From Eubacteriales bacterium (lineage in GTDB: Bacteria > Bacillota > Clostridia > Oscillospirales > Butyricicoccaceae), in NCBI GenBank assembly GCA_030523305.1, contig JAUNIY010000012.1, positions 1 to 35,224 on the forward strand: a DNA stretch of 35,224 bases, in the 5' to 3' direction. Position numbers and translations under genes: made by a program. Under the pieces are notes generated by a model that saw only the letters and a list, made by a program, of their open reading frames with translations, had not been told where the DNA came from and did no database searches. Positions 1 through 8,378 of the stretch are shown here, one piece after another (within the stretch, counting starts at the first letter, position 1; each line of letters opens with the position of its first letter).

Positions 1-474
1 ATTGTGGAGTTTGACCAAGAGGGCAAGGCGGTTTCCATTGAGGAAAAGCCGGCGAAACCGAAGAGCAATTACTGCGTTACCGGCCTGTATTTTTATGATA
101 ACCGGGTTGTCGAATATGCAAAACATTTAAAGCCGTCCGCCCGCGGTGAGCTGGAAATTACCGATTTGAACCGCATCTATTTGGAGCAGGGTGAACTGAA
201 TGTAGAGCTGCTGGGGCAGGGCTTTACCTGGTTGGATACCGGCACGCATGAAAGCTTGGTTGACGCAACCAATTTTGTCAAGACGATAGAAACACATCAG
301 CACCGCAAGATTGCCTGTCTGGAGGAAATTGCTTATCTCAATGGCTGGATCTCCCGGGAAGATGTCCTTGCGGTATATGAAGTTTTGAAGAAGAATCAAT
401 ATGGACAATACTTAAAGGACGTGCTGGATGGAAAATATATCGATATCCTGCATGAAAAAAGAGAGGGATACTAA
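1..474 (+). CDS. rmlA: Glucose-1-phosphate thymidylyltransferase, C-terminal part (start outside window)
   Basis: First enzyme of dTDP-L-rhamnose synthesis: joins dTTP and glucose-1-phosphate to give dTDP-glucose in the cytoplasm. Only the last 157 residues are present (family about 290), and the frame is open from base 1. Family signatures are clear: [12 protein letters not shown], then [13 protein letters not shown], then the C-terminal KIACLEEIA and GWIS. The N-terminal nucleotide-binding loop is missing only because the window starts inside the gene. The stop lies 3 bases before the next gene's ATG, so it is translationally linked to the rmlB-rmlD fusion, and rmlC follows. The operon promoter is upstream of the window. 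Identification is secure. Confidence 0.95.
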   Translation: MVEFDQEGKAVSIEEKPAKPKSNYCVTGLYFYDNRVVEYAKHLKPSARGELEITDLNRIYLEQGELNVELLGQGFTWLDTGTHESLVDATNFVKTIETHQHRKIACLEEIAYLNGWISREDVLAVYEVLKKNQYGQYLKDVLDGKYIDILHEKREGY

Positions 475-477
475 GAG

Positions 478-2424
478 ATGACGATCATTGTTACCGGCGG
501 CGCCGGATTTATTGGAAGCAATTTTGTGTTTTATATGCTAAAAAAGCATCCGGATTACCGCATTATCTGCCTGGACAAGCTGACCTATGCGGGAAATCTG
601 TCCACGCTGGCGCCTGTGATGGACAATCCGCAGTTCCGGTTTGTCAAAGGGGATATCTGCGACCGCGAAGCAGTATACCGTTTGTTTGAAGAAGAAAAGC
701 CGGATATTGTCGTTAATTTTGCAGCGGAGAGCCATGTAGACCGTTCGATTGAAGACCCAGGAATTTTCCTGCAAACCAACATCATAGGAACGGCGACCAT
801 GATGGATGCATGCCGGAAATATGGCATTACCCGGTATCATCAGGTGTCTACCGACGAGGTGTACGGCGATTTGCCGCTTGACCGGCCGGATCTGTTTTTC
901 ACCGAGGAGACACCGATCCATACCAGCAGCCCGTATTCTTCATCCAAGGCGGCTGCCGATCTGCTGGTACTGGCATATCATCGGACCTATGGCTTGCCGG
1001 TAACCATTTCCCGCTGCTCCAACAATTATGGCCCGTATCATTTCCCGGAAAAGCTCATTCCGCTGATGATTGCCAATGCGCTCAATGACAAGCCGCTTCC
1101 GGTATATGGCGAGGGCCTAAATGTACGCGATTGGCTGTATGTGGAAGACCATTGTAAGGCAATTGATTTGATTATCCATAACGGCAAGGTCGGCGAAGTG
1201 TACAACATCGGCGGACACAATGAAATGAAGAACATTGACATTGTCAAGCTGATCTGTAAGGAGCTGGGCAAGCCGGAGAGCTTGATTACCCATGTTACCG
1301 ACCGCAAGGGCCATGATATGCGGTATGCCATCGACCCGACCAAAATCCATCGGGAACTGGGCTGGCTGCCGGAAACCATGTTCCGGGACGGCATCAAAAA
1401 GACCATCCAATGGTATCTGGACAACCGCACATGGTGGGAAACGATCCTTTCGGGCGAATACCAAGATTATTACGAAAAGATGTATGGAAACCGCGAGGAG
1501 GTTTCACGGATGAAATTTTTTGTAACCGGTGTCGGCGGGCAGCTGGGGCATGACGTCATGAACGAGTTGGCAAAGCGCGGCTATGAAGGCGTTGGCTCAG
1601 ACATTGCAGAAACCTATAGCGGCGTGGCAGATGGTTCGGCGGTCACAACGATGCCGTATGTCCAGTTGGATATCACCGATGCACAGGCTGTGGAAAAGGT
1701 CATTACCGAAATCAAGCCGGATGCTGTGATCCATTGCGCAGCATGGACGGCCGTAGACCTTGCGGAAGACGAAGACAAGATCGAAACCGTGCGTGCCATC
1801 AATGCAGGCGGGACGCAGCACATTGCGGACGTATGCAAAAAGCTGGATTGCAAAATGACCTATCTGAGTACGGATTATGTGTTTAACGGCCAGGGTACAG
1901 AGCCGTGGCAGCCGGATTGCAAGGCATACCAGCCGCTCAATGTATACGGACAGACCAAGCTGGAGGGCGAGCTGGCGGTAGCCAATACGCTGGACAAATA
2001 TTTTATCGTCCGCATTGCATGGGTATTCGGCCTGAACGGCAAGAATTTTATCAAGACTATGGTGCAGGTCGGCAGGACGCATGACACAGTCCGTGTGGTA
2101 AACGACCAGATTGGAACGCCGACCTATACGCTGGATCTGGCGCGCTTGTTGGTTGACATGAATGAAACCGAACGATATGGTTATTATCATGCGACCAATG
2201 AAGGCGGATATATCAGCTGGTATGATTTCACTTGTGAAATTTATAAACAGGCGGGACTGTCGACCAATATCATCCCGGTTACGACGGAGGAATACGGCCT
2301 GAGCAAAGCGGCCCGCCCGTCCAACAGCAGGCTGGATAAAAGCAAGCTGGTAGAAGCCGGATTTACGCCGCTTCCAACCTGGCAGGATGCGCTCAGCAGA
2401 TATTTAAAAGAAGCAAATTTATAA
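478..2424 (+). CDS. rmlB-rmlD: Fused dTDP-glucose 4,6-dehydratase / dTDP-4-dehydrorhamnose reductase (RmlB-RmlD)
   Basis: 648 residues carrying two normally separate enzymes of dTDP-L-rhamnose synthesis. Residues 1-340 are RmlB, an extended SDR: NAD-binding GGAGFIGSN (7-15), catalytic TDE at 125-127 and YSSSK with Tyr153/Lys157. Residues 345-648 are RmlD: a second Rossmann motif GVGGQLG (351-357), STDYVFNG (464-471) and Tyr490/Lys494. There is no linker: Met345 follows directly after the RmlB tail. A GAGGAGG sequence (about 1496-1502) sits 7 bases before the Met345 codon at 1510, so free RmlD may also be made. All key residues are present in both halves. The order rmlA-rmlBD-rmlC fits a single operon for rhamnose-containing cell-surface glycans. 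Confidence 0.95.
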   Translation: MTIIVTGGAGFIGSNFVFYMLKKHPDYRIICLDKLTYAGNLSTLAPVMDNPQFRFVKGDICDREAVYRLFEEEKPDIVVNFAAESHVDRSIEDPGIFLQTNIIGTATMMDACRKYGITRYHQVSTDEVYGDLPLDRPDLFFTEETPIHTSSPYSSSKAAADLLVLAYHRTYGLPVTISRCSNNYGPYHFPEKLIPLMIANALNDKPLPVYGEGLNVRDWLYVEDHCKAIDLIIHNGKVGEVYNIGGHNEMKNIDIVKLICKELGKPESLITHVTDRKGHDMRYAIDPTKIHRELGWLPETMFRDGIKKTIQWYLDNRTWWETILSGEYQDYYEKMYGNREEVSRMKFFVTGVGGQLGHDVMNELAKRGYEGVGSDIAETYSGVADGSAVTTMPYVQLDITDAQAVEKVITEIKPDAVIHCAAWTAVDLAEDEDKIETVRAINAGGTQHIADVCKKLDCKMTYLSTDYVFNGQGTEPWQPDCKAYQPLNVYGQTKLEGELAVANTLDKYFIVRIAWVFGLNGKNFIKTMVQVGRTHDTVRVVNDQIGTPTYTLDLARLLVDMNETERYGYYHATNEGGYISWYDFTCEIYKQAGLSTNIIPVTTEEYGLSKAARPSNSRLDKSKLVEAGFTPLPTWQDALSRYLKEANL

Positions 2425-2442
2425 CACAGCGAGGGCGAAGAT

Positions 2443-3045
2443 ATGGGACAAATTACGGTAACAAAAGCCCCGATTGAGGGCTTATATGTGATAGAACCGA
2501 CGGTGCATGGTGACAGCCGCGGATATTTTGTAGAGACATACAATCAGAACGATATGCATGAAGCTGGGTTGGATATGGTGTTTGTGCAGGACAATGAAAG
2601 CATGAGCACAAAGGGCGTGCTGCGCGGGCTGCATTTCCAAAAGCAATATCCACAGGGAAAACTTGTGCGCGTGATTCAAGGCGCTGTATTTGACGTTGCC
2701 GTTGACCTGCGCGCCGGGAGCAAGACCTATGGCCAGTGGTTTGGCGTGGAGCTGACAGAGGAGAACCACAAACAGTTTTATATTTCCGAAGGCTTTGCGC
2801 ATGGCTTCCTGGTGCTGTCCGACGTTGCAAAATTCTGTTATAAAGTGACAGATTTCTATCATCCCGGTGATGAAGGTGGCCTTGCCTGGAACGATCCGGA
2901 AATTGGCATTACATGGCCAAAGCTTGTCGGCGATTATCCAGGCAATGCGTCTGCGGTAGGTTATTGCCTGGCGGACGGCACAGCGCTGAACCTGAGCGAG
3001 AAAGACCAGAAATGGCTGGGATTGCGCGATACGTTCCAGTTTTAA
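2443..3045 (+). CDS. rmlC: dTDP-4-dehydrorhamnose 3,5-epimerase
   Basis: 200 residues, a cupin-fold epimerase acting on dTDP-4-keto-6-deoxyglucose between the RmlB and RmlD steps. Family motifs: GDSRGYFVETYN near residue 24, QDNESMSTKGVLRGLHFQ around 50-67 (the active-site His is in RGLHFQ), and SEGFAHGFLVLSD around 113-125. Length is slightly above the usual 180-190. It starts 18 bases after the rmlBD stop with a GAGGGCGA ribosome binding site and is the last gene of the rhamnose operon. No canonical terminator follows. A U-tract-free hairpin and a new promoter lie before the next gene. Confidence 0.95.
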   Translation: MGQITVTKAPIEGLYVIEPTVHGDSRGYFVETYNQNDMHEAGLDMVFVQDNESMSTKGVLRGLHFQKQYPQGKLVRVIQGAVFDVAVDLRAGSKTYGQWFGVELTEENHKQFYISEGFAHGFLVLSDVAKFCYKVTDFYHPGDEGGLAWNDPEIGITWPKLVGDYPGNASAVGYCLADGTALNLSEKDQKWLGLRDTFQF

Positions 3046-3067
3046 ACAGAAAGGTTTTGGGAAGTAC

Positions 3068-3099
3068 TGGCCAATGGTTGTTTCGTGAACAAATGGCCA
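3068..3099 (+). terminator. Hairpin after rmlC (weak terminator candidate)
   Basis: TGGCCA (3068-3073) pairs with TGGCCA (3094-3099), and an inner TTGTT/AACAA stem closes a TCGTG loop with a bulge on the 5' side. No T-run follows, so intrinsic termination is doubtful. It may only protect the 3' end. Confidence 0.3.
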
Positions 3100-3105
3100 A
3101 AACGC

Positions 3106-3135
3106 TTTACAGAGCCTTCCGGGATATGATATGAT
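3106..3135 (+). promoter_or_regulatory. Sigma-A promoter for the 3162 gene
   Basis: TTTACA (3106-3111), 18-base spacer, TATGAT (3130-3135). The start codon at 3162 follows 26 bases later with a GGAGGTGAC binding site. Confidence 0.6.
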
Positions 3136-3161
3136 AGTGCCATTCATCTGGAGGTGACACC

Positions 3162-3563
3162 ATGCCGGAAAATGGGCAAAAACAAAAGAATTACCGTGTG
3201 GAACGTATAGCAGAAGAACCAGAGCAGGAGACAACCGATCAACTGGAACAGGATCCGTTGGAGCAGCTGCCGGATGTGTCTGCGCAGACAGGCGGTTTGC
3301 CGATTGTCACGTTTATCCTGATTTGTCTGGCAGCGTGCTGCATCATCTTGCTCAACAAGGCGTTTGTTTCCACATCGCTGGTCTTTTCCGCAGGATGCCT
3401 GCTGTTTGCAGCGATTTTGGTATTTGGCATAGCGGCGTTGATCCGTGGGATGTTTGTCAAGCTATACCGCCAAAAGGAACCGCAGCATTGGTATGCCATC
3501 AGCGCGGTTGTCATGGCGGTTGGCGTGTTTGTCGGGATTGTCGTTGGCATATTGGCCTGCTAA
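3162..3563 (+). CDS. Small membrane protein of unknown function
   Basis: 133 residues, family not recognised. Residues 1-45 are hydrophilic, Glu/Gln-rich and probably cytoplasmic. Three hydrophobic segments follow at about 47-65, 72-96 and 111-132, with RGMFVKLYRQKEPQHW as the charged loop between the second and third. There are no catalytic motifs. The ATG is preceded by a strong GGAGGTGAC site and its own promoter, so it appears monocistronic between the rhamnose operon and a zinc-ribbon membrane protein. Coding status is supported by the start signals and membrane topology. Function is unknown. Confidence 0.75.
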   Translation: MPENGQKQKNYRVERIAEEPEQETTDQLEQDPLEQLPDVSAQTGGLPIVTFILICLAACCIILLNKAFVSTSLVFSAGCLLFAAILVFGIAALIRGMFVKLYRQKEPQHWYAISAVVMAVGVFVGIVVGILAC

Positions 3564-3779
3564 CGCGTATGTAAGATTCACAAATAGGACATAATTCTGT
3601 TATACGGGAGTCACAATTGCGCGGTATACTAACTCTCGTTACTGGTTCTCATGGATTCTTTTGAAACATTGTGTTTTGATTGGGATCGATACCGGGTTTC
3701 TTTCGCACAAGATCCGTTTGTGGGTATGTGTGAAGGTGATACAATACTTTTTGACCTCCTTTTTCATGTTTTGATATTG

Positions 3780-3814
3780 GAACCCCGAATGGCGATATGC
3801 TGTTCGGGGTTCTT
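3780..3814 (+). terminator. Perfect 10-bp hairpin, possible intrinsic terminator
   Basis: GAACCCCGAA (3780-3789) and TTCGGGGTTC (3803-3812) form a perfect stem with a 13-base loop, followed by a short TTTG. The 3564-3779 stretch upstream has no convincing gene, so this hairpin could end a small RNA or readthrough from the 3162 gene. Confidence 0.5.
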
Positions 3815-3861
3815 TGATGTAAGGAATTTGCATATATTGGAATGGGATAACAGGAAAAAAC

Positions 3862-3890
3862 TTGTCATATTTTCCAACATAGCTTATAAT
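3862..3890 (+). promoter_or_regulatory. Sigma-A promoter for the zinc-ribbon protein
   Basis: TTGTCA (3862-3867), 17-base spacer, TATAAT (3885-3890). GGGAGG (3918-3923) and the ATG at 3932 follow. Confidence 0.8.
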
Positions 3891-3931
3891 GAAAAAAAGA
3901 CCCCGATATTTCAGACAGGGAGGAAAACAGC

Positions 3932-4828
3932 ATGTATTGCATCCGATGCGGAAAACAATTGCAGGATGGTGTAAAATACTGTATGTTTTGCGGTTCACCA
4001 ACGGCAGAAGGAAAAAAGGCGCAGCCGGTAGAGGAGCAGGATACGGCGTCCATTCCAATGGATTTCTTTTCCAGCCGGATGAATGTGGGACAAGAGGATG
4101 CGTTTGATATCACAATCCCAGCGGACTTTATTCCGTCTGCGCCGACGCAGCCGGCCGAAGATTTTTCTGTTGCCGTGCCGCAGGAACAGGAACCGCAGGA
4201 TATAGAGGATGAAGCGTATACCCGCATGATATCCACGGCAGAATGGAAGGAAGCTTATGCATCAGAGGCTGCCGATGCGGAAGATGAAGTGCCGCAGCAG
4301 GAAGAGTCGGCTGCACCTGAGGCTTTGGAAACGGAAGAAACAGAAAAAGAGGCCGATGCCATACCAGAAGAGATGCATGCAAAAGTAGAAGCGCATGCGG
4401 ACAGCCCGGATATGCCGCCGGAGCCGGAGGATGCGGCATGTCCTGACGATACGGACGACGAAGCGTCTGCTGCGCCTGCCGCACCGCAGGACGAGGCCGT
4501 CGAAGAAATCGAGATTTCCAATATCCCGAATATCCCTATTCCGCAGGATTTTATTACAGCAGGGACGGAACAGGATGGACAGGATGATATGGCGGAGGAC
4601 ATTGCATTTCGCAGCAATCCGGTTCACCGCAGCGTGGTCTATCGCCAAGAAGAGCCGGAGGACGATCCGGAGCAATTGATTAGCAAACGGGGGCTTATCA
4701 TTGTTGTCCTGATTGTATTTGCGTTGTTTGCCATTGCGGTTGGGGCCTGCGTGATGGCATTGCAGGGCGGCGAGCCGGAAGAGACCGGCTCCGGAGTCAG
4801 CTTTTCTTATGAAGAAACTGCCACTTGA
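3932..4828 (+). CDS. Zinc-ribbon protein with acidic linker and one membrane segment
   Basis: 298 residues. The N-terminus is a compact zinc ribbon with Cys3, Cys6, Cys17 and Cys20 (CIRCGK...CMFCG). About 220 residues of low-complexity Glu/Asp/Ala/Pro-rich sequence follow, rich in acidic and proline residues. A transmembrane helix lies at about 255-277, with roughly 20 residues beyond it. This architecture (cytosolic zinc ribbon, disordered acidic spacer, C-terminal anchor) is common in uncharacterised Firmicute proteins. No enzyme domain is visible. It is transcribed from its own TTGTCA-17-TATAAT promoter. The role is unknown, and a membrane-tethered scaffold is only a guess. Confidence 0.85.
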   Translation: MYCIRCGKQLQDGVKYCMFCGSPTAEGKKAQPVEEQDTASIPMDFFSSRMNVGQEDAFDITIPADFIPSAPTQPAEDFSVAVPQEQEPQDIEDEAYTRMISTAEWKEAYASEAADAEDEVPQQEESAAPEALETEETEKEADAIPEEMHAKVEAHADSPDMPPEPEDAACPDDTDDEASAAPAAPQDEAVEEIEISNIPNIPIPQDFITAGTEQDGQDDMAEDIAFRSNPVHRSVVYRQEEPEDDPEQLISKRGLIIVVLIVFALFAIAVGACVMALQGGEPEETGSGVSFSYEETAT

Positions 4829-4944
4829 TGGCAACAGGCTGAAAATGTGCAAAAACGTGTGAAATTTTGGAGAAATGCTGTGTATTTTTGCACAAAATAG
4901 ATGGAAATGTGGAAGATTCCTGCCGGATGGTTGGCGCGAATGCG

Positions 4945-4973
4945 TTGACAACAGATTTGATGTGGAATATAAT
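4945..4973 (+). promoter_or_regulatory. Consensus sigma-A promoter for glgA
   Basis: TTGACA (4945-4950), 17-base spacer, TATAAT (4968-4973): a perfect consensus. It lies in the 262-base gap before glgA and leaves a leader of about 110 bases in which no clear riboswitch or gene was recognised. Confidence 0.88.
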
Positions 4974-5090
4974 AATGATAAACATATGACATAGCAAAAA
5001 TGATGACAAACAACTGGAATCCGCAGCTGATGGGACGGCGGGGGACACAGGAAATGCTATTGTCGTAAATCAGGATGGAGGGCATCAGAG

Positions 5091-6533
5091 ATGAAAAACA
5101 TATTGTTTGCGGCATCAGAATGCGTACCATTTGTCAAGACCGGCGGTCTTGCCGATGTGGTTGGTGCGCTTCCCAAGACGCTGGACAAAGACAAATATGA
5201 TGTGCGCGTCGTTCTGCCGGATTATACGTGCATCCCGCAGAAATATCGCAGCCGTTTTTAGTATTTTGGTAGCTTTTATATGGATCTGGGGGAACTGGGC
5301 AATTTCTACGTAGGAATCATGACCTGCGAATTTGAAGGGATCCGGTATTATTACATCGATAACGAGCATTTCTTCTATGGCGAAAAGCTATACAGCGATA
5401 TTTTATGGGATATCCAGAAGTTTAGCTTTTTCTCCAAAGCAGTTTTGTCCATGCTTCCGATGATCGACTTCCGTCCGGATATCATTCATTGCCATGATTG
5501 GCAGACGGCGTTGATCCCGGTATTTTTGCATGAAATGTTCCAGGATAACCCGTTTTTCCGCGGCATTCGCACGGTTGTCACGATTCACAACTTGAAATTC
5601 CAGGGCATTTGGGATATCCAGACCATGCGCCGATTTACCGGCCTGCCGGGACATGTCTTTGTTTTCGGGCGTATGGAATTCCATAAAGACGCGAATATGC
5701 TCAAGGGCGGCTTGGTTTATGCAGACCGGATTACAACCGTCAGCGAGAGCTATGCGAATGAAATCCGTATGCCATATTATGGCGAAGGCTTGGATGGGCT
5801 GCTCAATGCCAAGGCGGATACACTGTCCGGTATCCTCAACGGCATTGATTACGATGCATATAACCCGGAGACTGATCCGCTGCTGGCAGCCAATTACAAT
5901 GTGGAGACGGTAGAGGAAGGCAAGCGGGCATGTAAGCTGGCGCTGCAGCGCGAGCTGGGTATGCCGGAGGATCCAGATATTATGATGATCGCCATGATTA
6001 CCCGCCTGACCGATCAGAAGGGTCTCGATCTGGTAGAATGGGTACTGGAACGCCTGCTCAATTCCCGGATCCAGCTGGTGATTGTTGGCACTGGTGATCC
6101 GCGGTATGAAAATATCTTCCGGCGGTATGAATGGACCCGGAAGGGACAGGTTTCTGCCAATATCTTGTTCAATGAGGCACGGGCGCACCGCGTATATGCA
6201 GCGGCGGACGCGATGCTGATGCCGTCGCGGTTTGAGCCATGCGGCCTGACGCAGCTGATTTCCCTGCGGTATGGCACAGTCCCGATTGTCCGCGAGACCG
6301 GCGGCCTGCGGGATACTGTCCAGCCATATAACCGGTATGAGCAGACCGGTACCGGATTCTCCTTCACGAACTACAATGCAGATGATATGCTCAACACCAT
6401 CTTTTATGCCGAGCAGGTCTTCTATGACGAGCCGGAGGCATGGAAGGATATGGTGCAACGCGGTATGAATACCGACTTCTCTTGGAATGCTTCTGCAAAG
6501 AAGTATGAAGAGCTGTATGATTCACTGACTTGA
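5091..6533 (+). pseudogene. glgA: Glycogen synthase (ADP-glucose) interrupted by an in-frame TAG
   Basis: Read through, this is a full-length 480-codon bacterial glycogen synthase (GT5), which adds glucose from ADP-glucose to glycogen. ATG 5091 has GGAGGG at 5077-5082 and opens with [20 protein letters not shown], including the ADP-glucose-binding Lys16 of KTGGL. Codon 57 (5259-5261) is TAG, followed in the same frame by YFGSFYMDLGELGNFYVG. The rest is intact, including HDWQTALIP, the TVSESYANE region and RFEPCGLTQL with Glu382. Translation restarting at ATG 5280 would give 417 residues without the KTGGL motif and so probably inactive. There is one substitution and no other damage, so this is a recent nonsense mutation, a sequence error or (less likely) suppression. 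Confidence 0.9.
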
Positions 6534-6554
6534 TCCCAATCATAGGACAACAGG

Positions 6555-6584
6555 GCCTTCCTCCACAACGGAGGAAGGCTTTTT
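6555..6584 (+). terminator. Intrinsic terminator of glgA
   Basis: GCCTTCCTCC (6555-6564), loop ACAAC, GGAGGAAGGC (6570-6579), then TTTTT. A perfect 10-bp stem directly after glgA. Confidence 0.93.
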
Positions 6585-6697
6585 GCTGTGTGGATGAAAT
6601 GGGAATGGGCTTTTCTCCCTCGTGGCGCGCACGTGCGGCAGGCGGTTTTCAAACAAATGAGACATGGCATCCTTGTGTGCCTGATATTCTCCAAATG

Positions 6698-6728
6698 TTT
6701 ACAAAGCGCCGCAGATTTGTGCTATAAT
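6698..6728 (+). promoter_or_regulatory. Extended -10 promoter of the 6764-10189 operon
   Basis: TGC-TATAAT (6720-6728) is an extended -10. TTTACA (6698-6703) lies 19 bases upstream, a slightly long spacing that the TG element can compensate for. Confidence 0.75.
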
Positions 6729-6763
6729 ATACAGACAGTATGAAGAGCAAAGGGGTATGAGCG

Positions 6764-7129
6764 ATGGCGGAACCATTGCAGTATGATCTTCGGCTGCGGT
6801 TGTTCCGTGGCCGGAAATCCTTTGGGCCGGGTGTGGCAGAACTGCTGCACGGCGTGGAAGCGCGCGGCTCGATCCGGGCCGCATGTCGGGATATGGGTAT
6901 GGCGTATTCCAAGGCGTGGAAAATACTCAAACATTCCGAGGAAGATTTGGGTTTCGCACTGCTGCAGCGCGAGGCGGGCGGCAGCGGCGGCGGAAAGGCA
7001 GCTCTGACGCCGGAAGGCCGCGCGTTCCTGCGCCGGTATGATTGCTTTGTGCGCAGGGTGCGCGCAGAAGCAGATGCGGCGTATGCGGAATACTTTTCGA
7101 TGTACGATACAGGAGGAGAGGGCGAATGA
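6764..7129 (+). CDS. Stand-alone ModE-type winged-helix DNA-binding protein
   Basis: 121 residues matching the N-terminal winged helix of ModE (LysR-like HTH, COG2005). GPGVAELLHGVEARGSIRAA, then MGMAYSKAWKILKHSEEDLG as the recognition region, then KAALTPEGRAFLRRYDCF as wing and helix. The molybdate-binding TOBE/MOP domains of true ModE are absent, and no molybdate transporter is nearby, so a link to molybdenum is not supported. ATG 6764 is 8 bases after AAAGGGG. The stop overlaps the next start (ATGA), so it is translationally coupled to a phosphodiester glycosidase and may regulate that operon. Confidence 0.85.
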   Translation: MAEPLQYDLRLRLFRGRKSFGPGVAELLHGVEARGSIRAACRDMGMAYSKAWKILKHSEEDLGFALLQREAGGSGGGKAALTPEGRAFLRRYDCFVRRVRAEADAAYAEYFSMYDTGGEGE

Positions 7130-8154
7130 ACAGACGCCGGTTGCCGGTATGGGCGCTGGTTATCATCGATTTGGCGGCTGCGGCCGTGTGCGTCGGCTTG
7201 GTGCTGTTGGTGATGTATGTTGTGCCGCAAGGCAGCACGGTGGAGCAAGTGGAAGACGAGGACGAAACCGCGCAGTTTTCCCTGCCGTCGTCGGCAGATG
7301 GCAGTGGCGTCGATCTTGGCGTGGAACCGGCCAGCACCAACGACTGGAGCCATGCGGATACCCTGTCGTTGGCGGCGGAACAGGAGGAAATCACAAGCTT
7401 CCTCGCAGCGGAAAAAGCGCGCGAAACCTTGCAGGAATATACCGGGGAGCAGACGGAATTGACAATCGAACAGGTTTCCTGCACCATCGACAGCGAGCCG
7501 GTTGTCTATTTTGTGGCGGACGTCTATGTTTCTACAACCAAAGCGGTGAAAACGGCGTTTGCTCACAATATGTATGGACGGAATATCCGTGATTTTGTCA
7601 GCTCGATGGCACGGGAAAATGGCGCAATCCTGGCGATTTCCGGCGATTCCTATGGAGAAAGTGACAGCGCCTGCGTCATCCGCAATGGCGTGCTGTATGA
7701 CAGCGACCCCGCAACGTCGGATGTGTGCGTGCTGTTTCAGGATGGGGTGATGAAGACCTATGCGGCGTCGGAATTTGATGCCGACGAGGTCATCCGACAG
7801 GGCGCATGGCAGGCATGGACGTTTGGCCCTGCCCTGCTCGACGGCGAAGGAAATATTTTGGAGGCATTCCATTCGACGGAATATTTGAACAAAATCAACC
7901 CGCGCGCCGCAATTGGCTATGTTGCGCCGGGGCATTACAAATTTGTCGTCGTCGATGGCAGGCAGGAAGGATATTCCGCCGGCGTTACGATGTCCCAGCT
8001 CGCCGCGCTGATGCAGGAGGAGGGCTGTATGACGGCATATAACCTGGACGGCGGCAAATCTGCCGTCATGGTGTACGACGGCAAGCCGATCAGCCAGCCG
8101 ATCGGCGCGGGACGCACCATTAGCGATAGTATTTATATCGGCGCGGATACGTGA
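7126..8154 (+). CDS. Membrane-anchored phosphodiester glycosidase family protein
   Basis: 342 residues. An N-terminal signal anchor (about residues 6-31) is followed by an acidic Ser/Gln stalk and, from about 125 onward, a phosphodiester alpha-GlcNAcase (NAGPA, PF09992) domain. Hallmarks are VYVSTTKAVKTAFA, ILAISGDSYG, WTFGPALLDGEG, NPRAAIGY and the C-terminal YNLDGGKSAVMVYDG. The family removes sugars linked through phosphodiesters. In Firmicutes it is often exocellular and may act on wall glycopolymers, though substrate is unknown here. The start is ATG 7126 (GGAGGAG upstream, overlapping the previous stop). The longer open frame from 7042 runs inside the HTH gene and is not used. Confidence 0.9.
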   Translation: MNRRRLPVWALVIIDLAAAAVCVGLVLLVMYVVPQGSTVEQVEDEDETAQFSLPSSADGSGVDLGVEPASTNDWSHADTLSLAAEQEEITSFLAAEKARETLQEYTGEQTELTIEQVSCTIDSEPVVYFVADVYVSTTKAVKTAFAHNMYGRNIRDFVSSMARENGAILAISGDSYGESDSACVIRNGVLYDSDPATSDVCVLFQDGVMKTYAASEFDADEVIRQGAWQAWTFGPALLDGEGNILEAFHSTEYLNKINPRAAIGYVAPGHYKFVVVDGRQEGYSAGVTMSQLAALMQEEGCMTAYNLDGGKSAVMVYDGKPISQPIGAGRTISDSIYIGADT

Positions 8155-8168
8155 GGGGGAACGCTGTT

Positions 8169-8366
8169 GTGAAGTATATCCGGGGCTTGTTGCCCCATGT
8201 TACGATTGTGCTGTGCATTGTGTTTGCCGTGCTGTGGATTTTGGATTATTTCAATCCGATGATGCATTTCCTGACGGCAGATTTGCCTAAGGCATTGCTG
8301 ATGGTGCTGCTGTTGAGTGCAGTGGCGACCAGCATCCTGGCCATATACGATCAGAGGAAACAGTAA
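8169..8366 (+). CDS. Small two-helix membrane protein
   Basis: 65 residues from GTG 8169, chosen because GAGGGGGA (8153-8160) lies 8 bases upstream. An earlier in-frame GTG at 8151 would overlap that site. Two hydrophobic segments (VTIVLCIVFAVLWILDYF and ALLMVLLLSAVATSILAIY) are separated by a short loop, with a basic tail DQRKQ. No family was recognised. It sits 14 bases after the phosphodiester glycosidase and 12 bases before the methyltransferase, so it is in the same operon. It is probably a true gene because start signals and spacing are good. Function is unknown. Confidence 0.75.
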   Translation: MKYIRGLLPHVTIVLCIVFAVLWILDYFNPMMHFLTADLPKALLMVLLLSAVATSILAIYDQRKQ

Positions 8367-8378
8367 AGGAGGATTGCC

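Noticed and set aside
3651..3974. 107-codon open frame on the plus strand
   Set aside because: It overlaps the zinc-ribbon start and the promoter, has no SD, and its translation shows no domain or normal composition.
4128..4951. Several long minus-strand frames opposite the zinc-ribbon gene
   Set aside because: They arise from the repetitive acidic codons on the plus strand and have no start signals.
5259..5261. Pyrrolysine or selenocysteine insertion in glgA
   Set aside because: TAG excludes selenocysteine. Glycogen synthases have no pyrrolysine, and nothing in the window encodes Pyl machinery. Kept only as a remote option.
7042..7125. N-terminal extension of the phosphodiester glycosidase
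   Set aside because: It lies within the HTH gene in another frame. The ATGA overlap with GGAGGAG upstream gives a better start at 7126.
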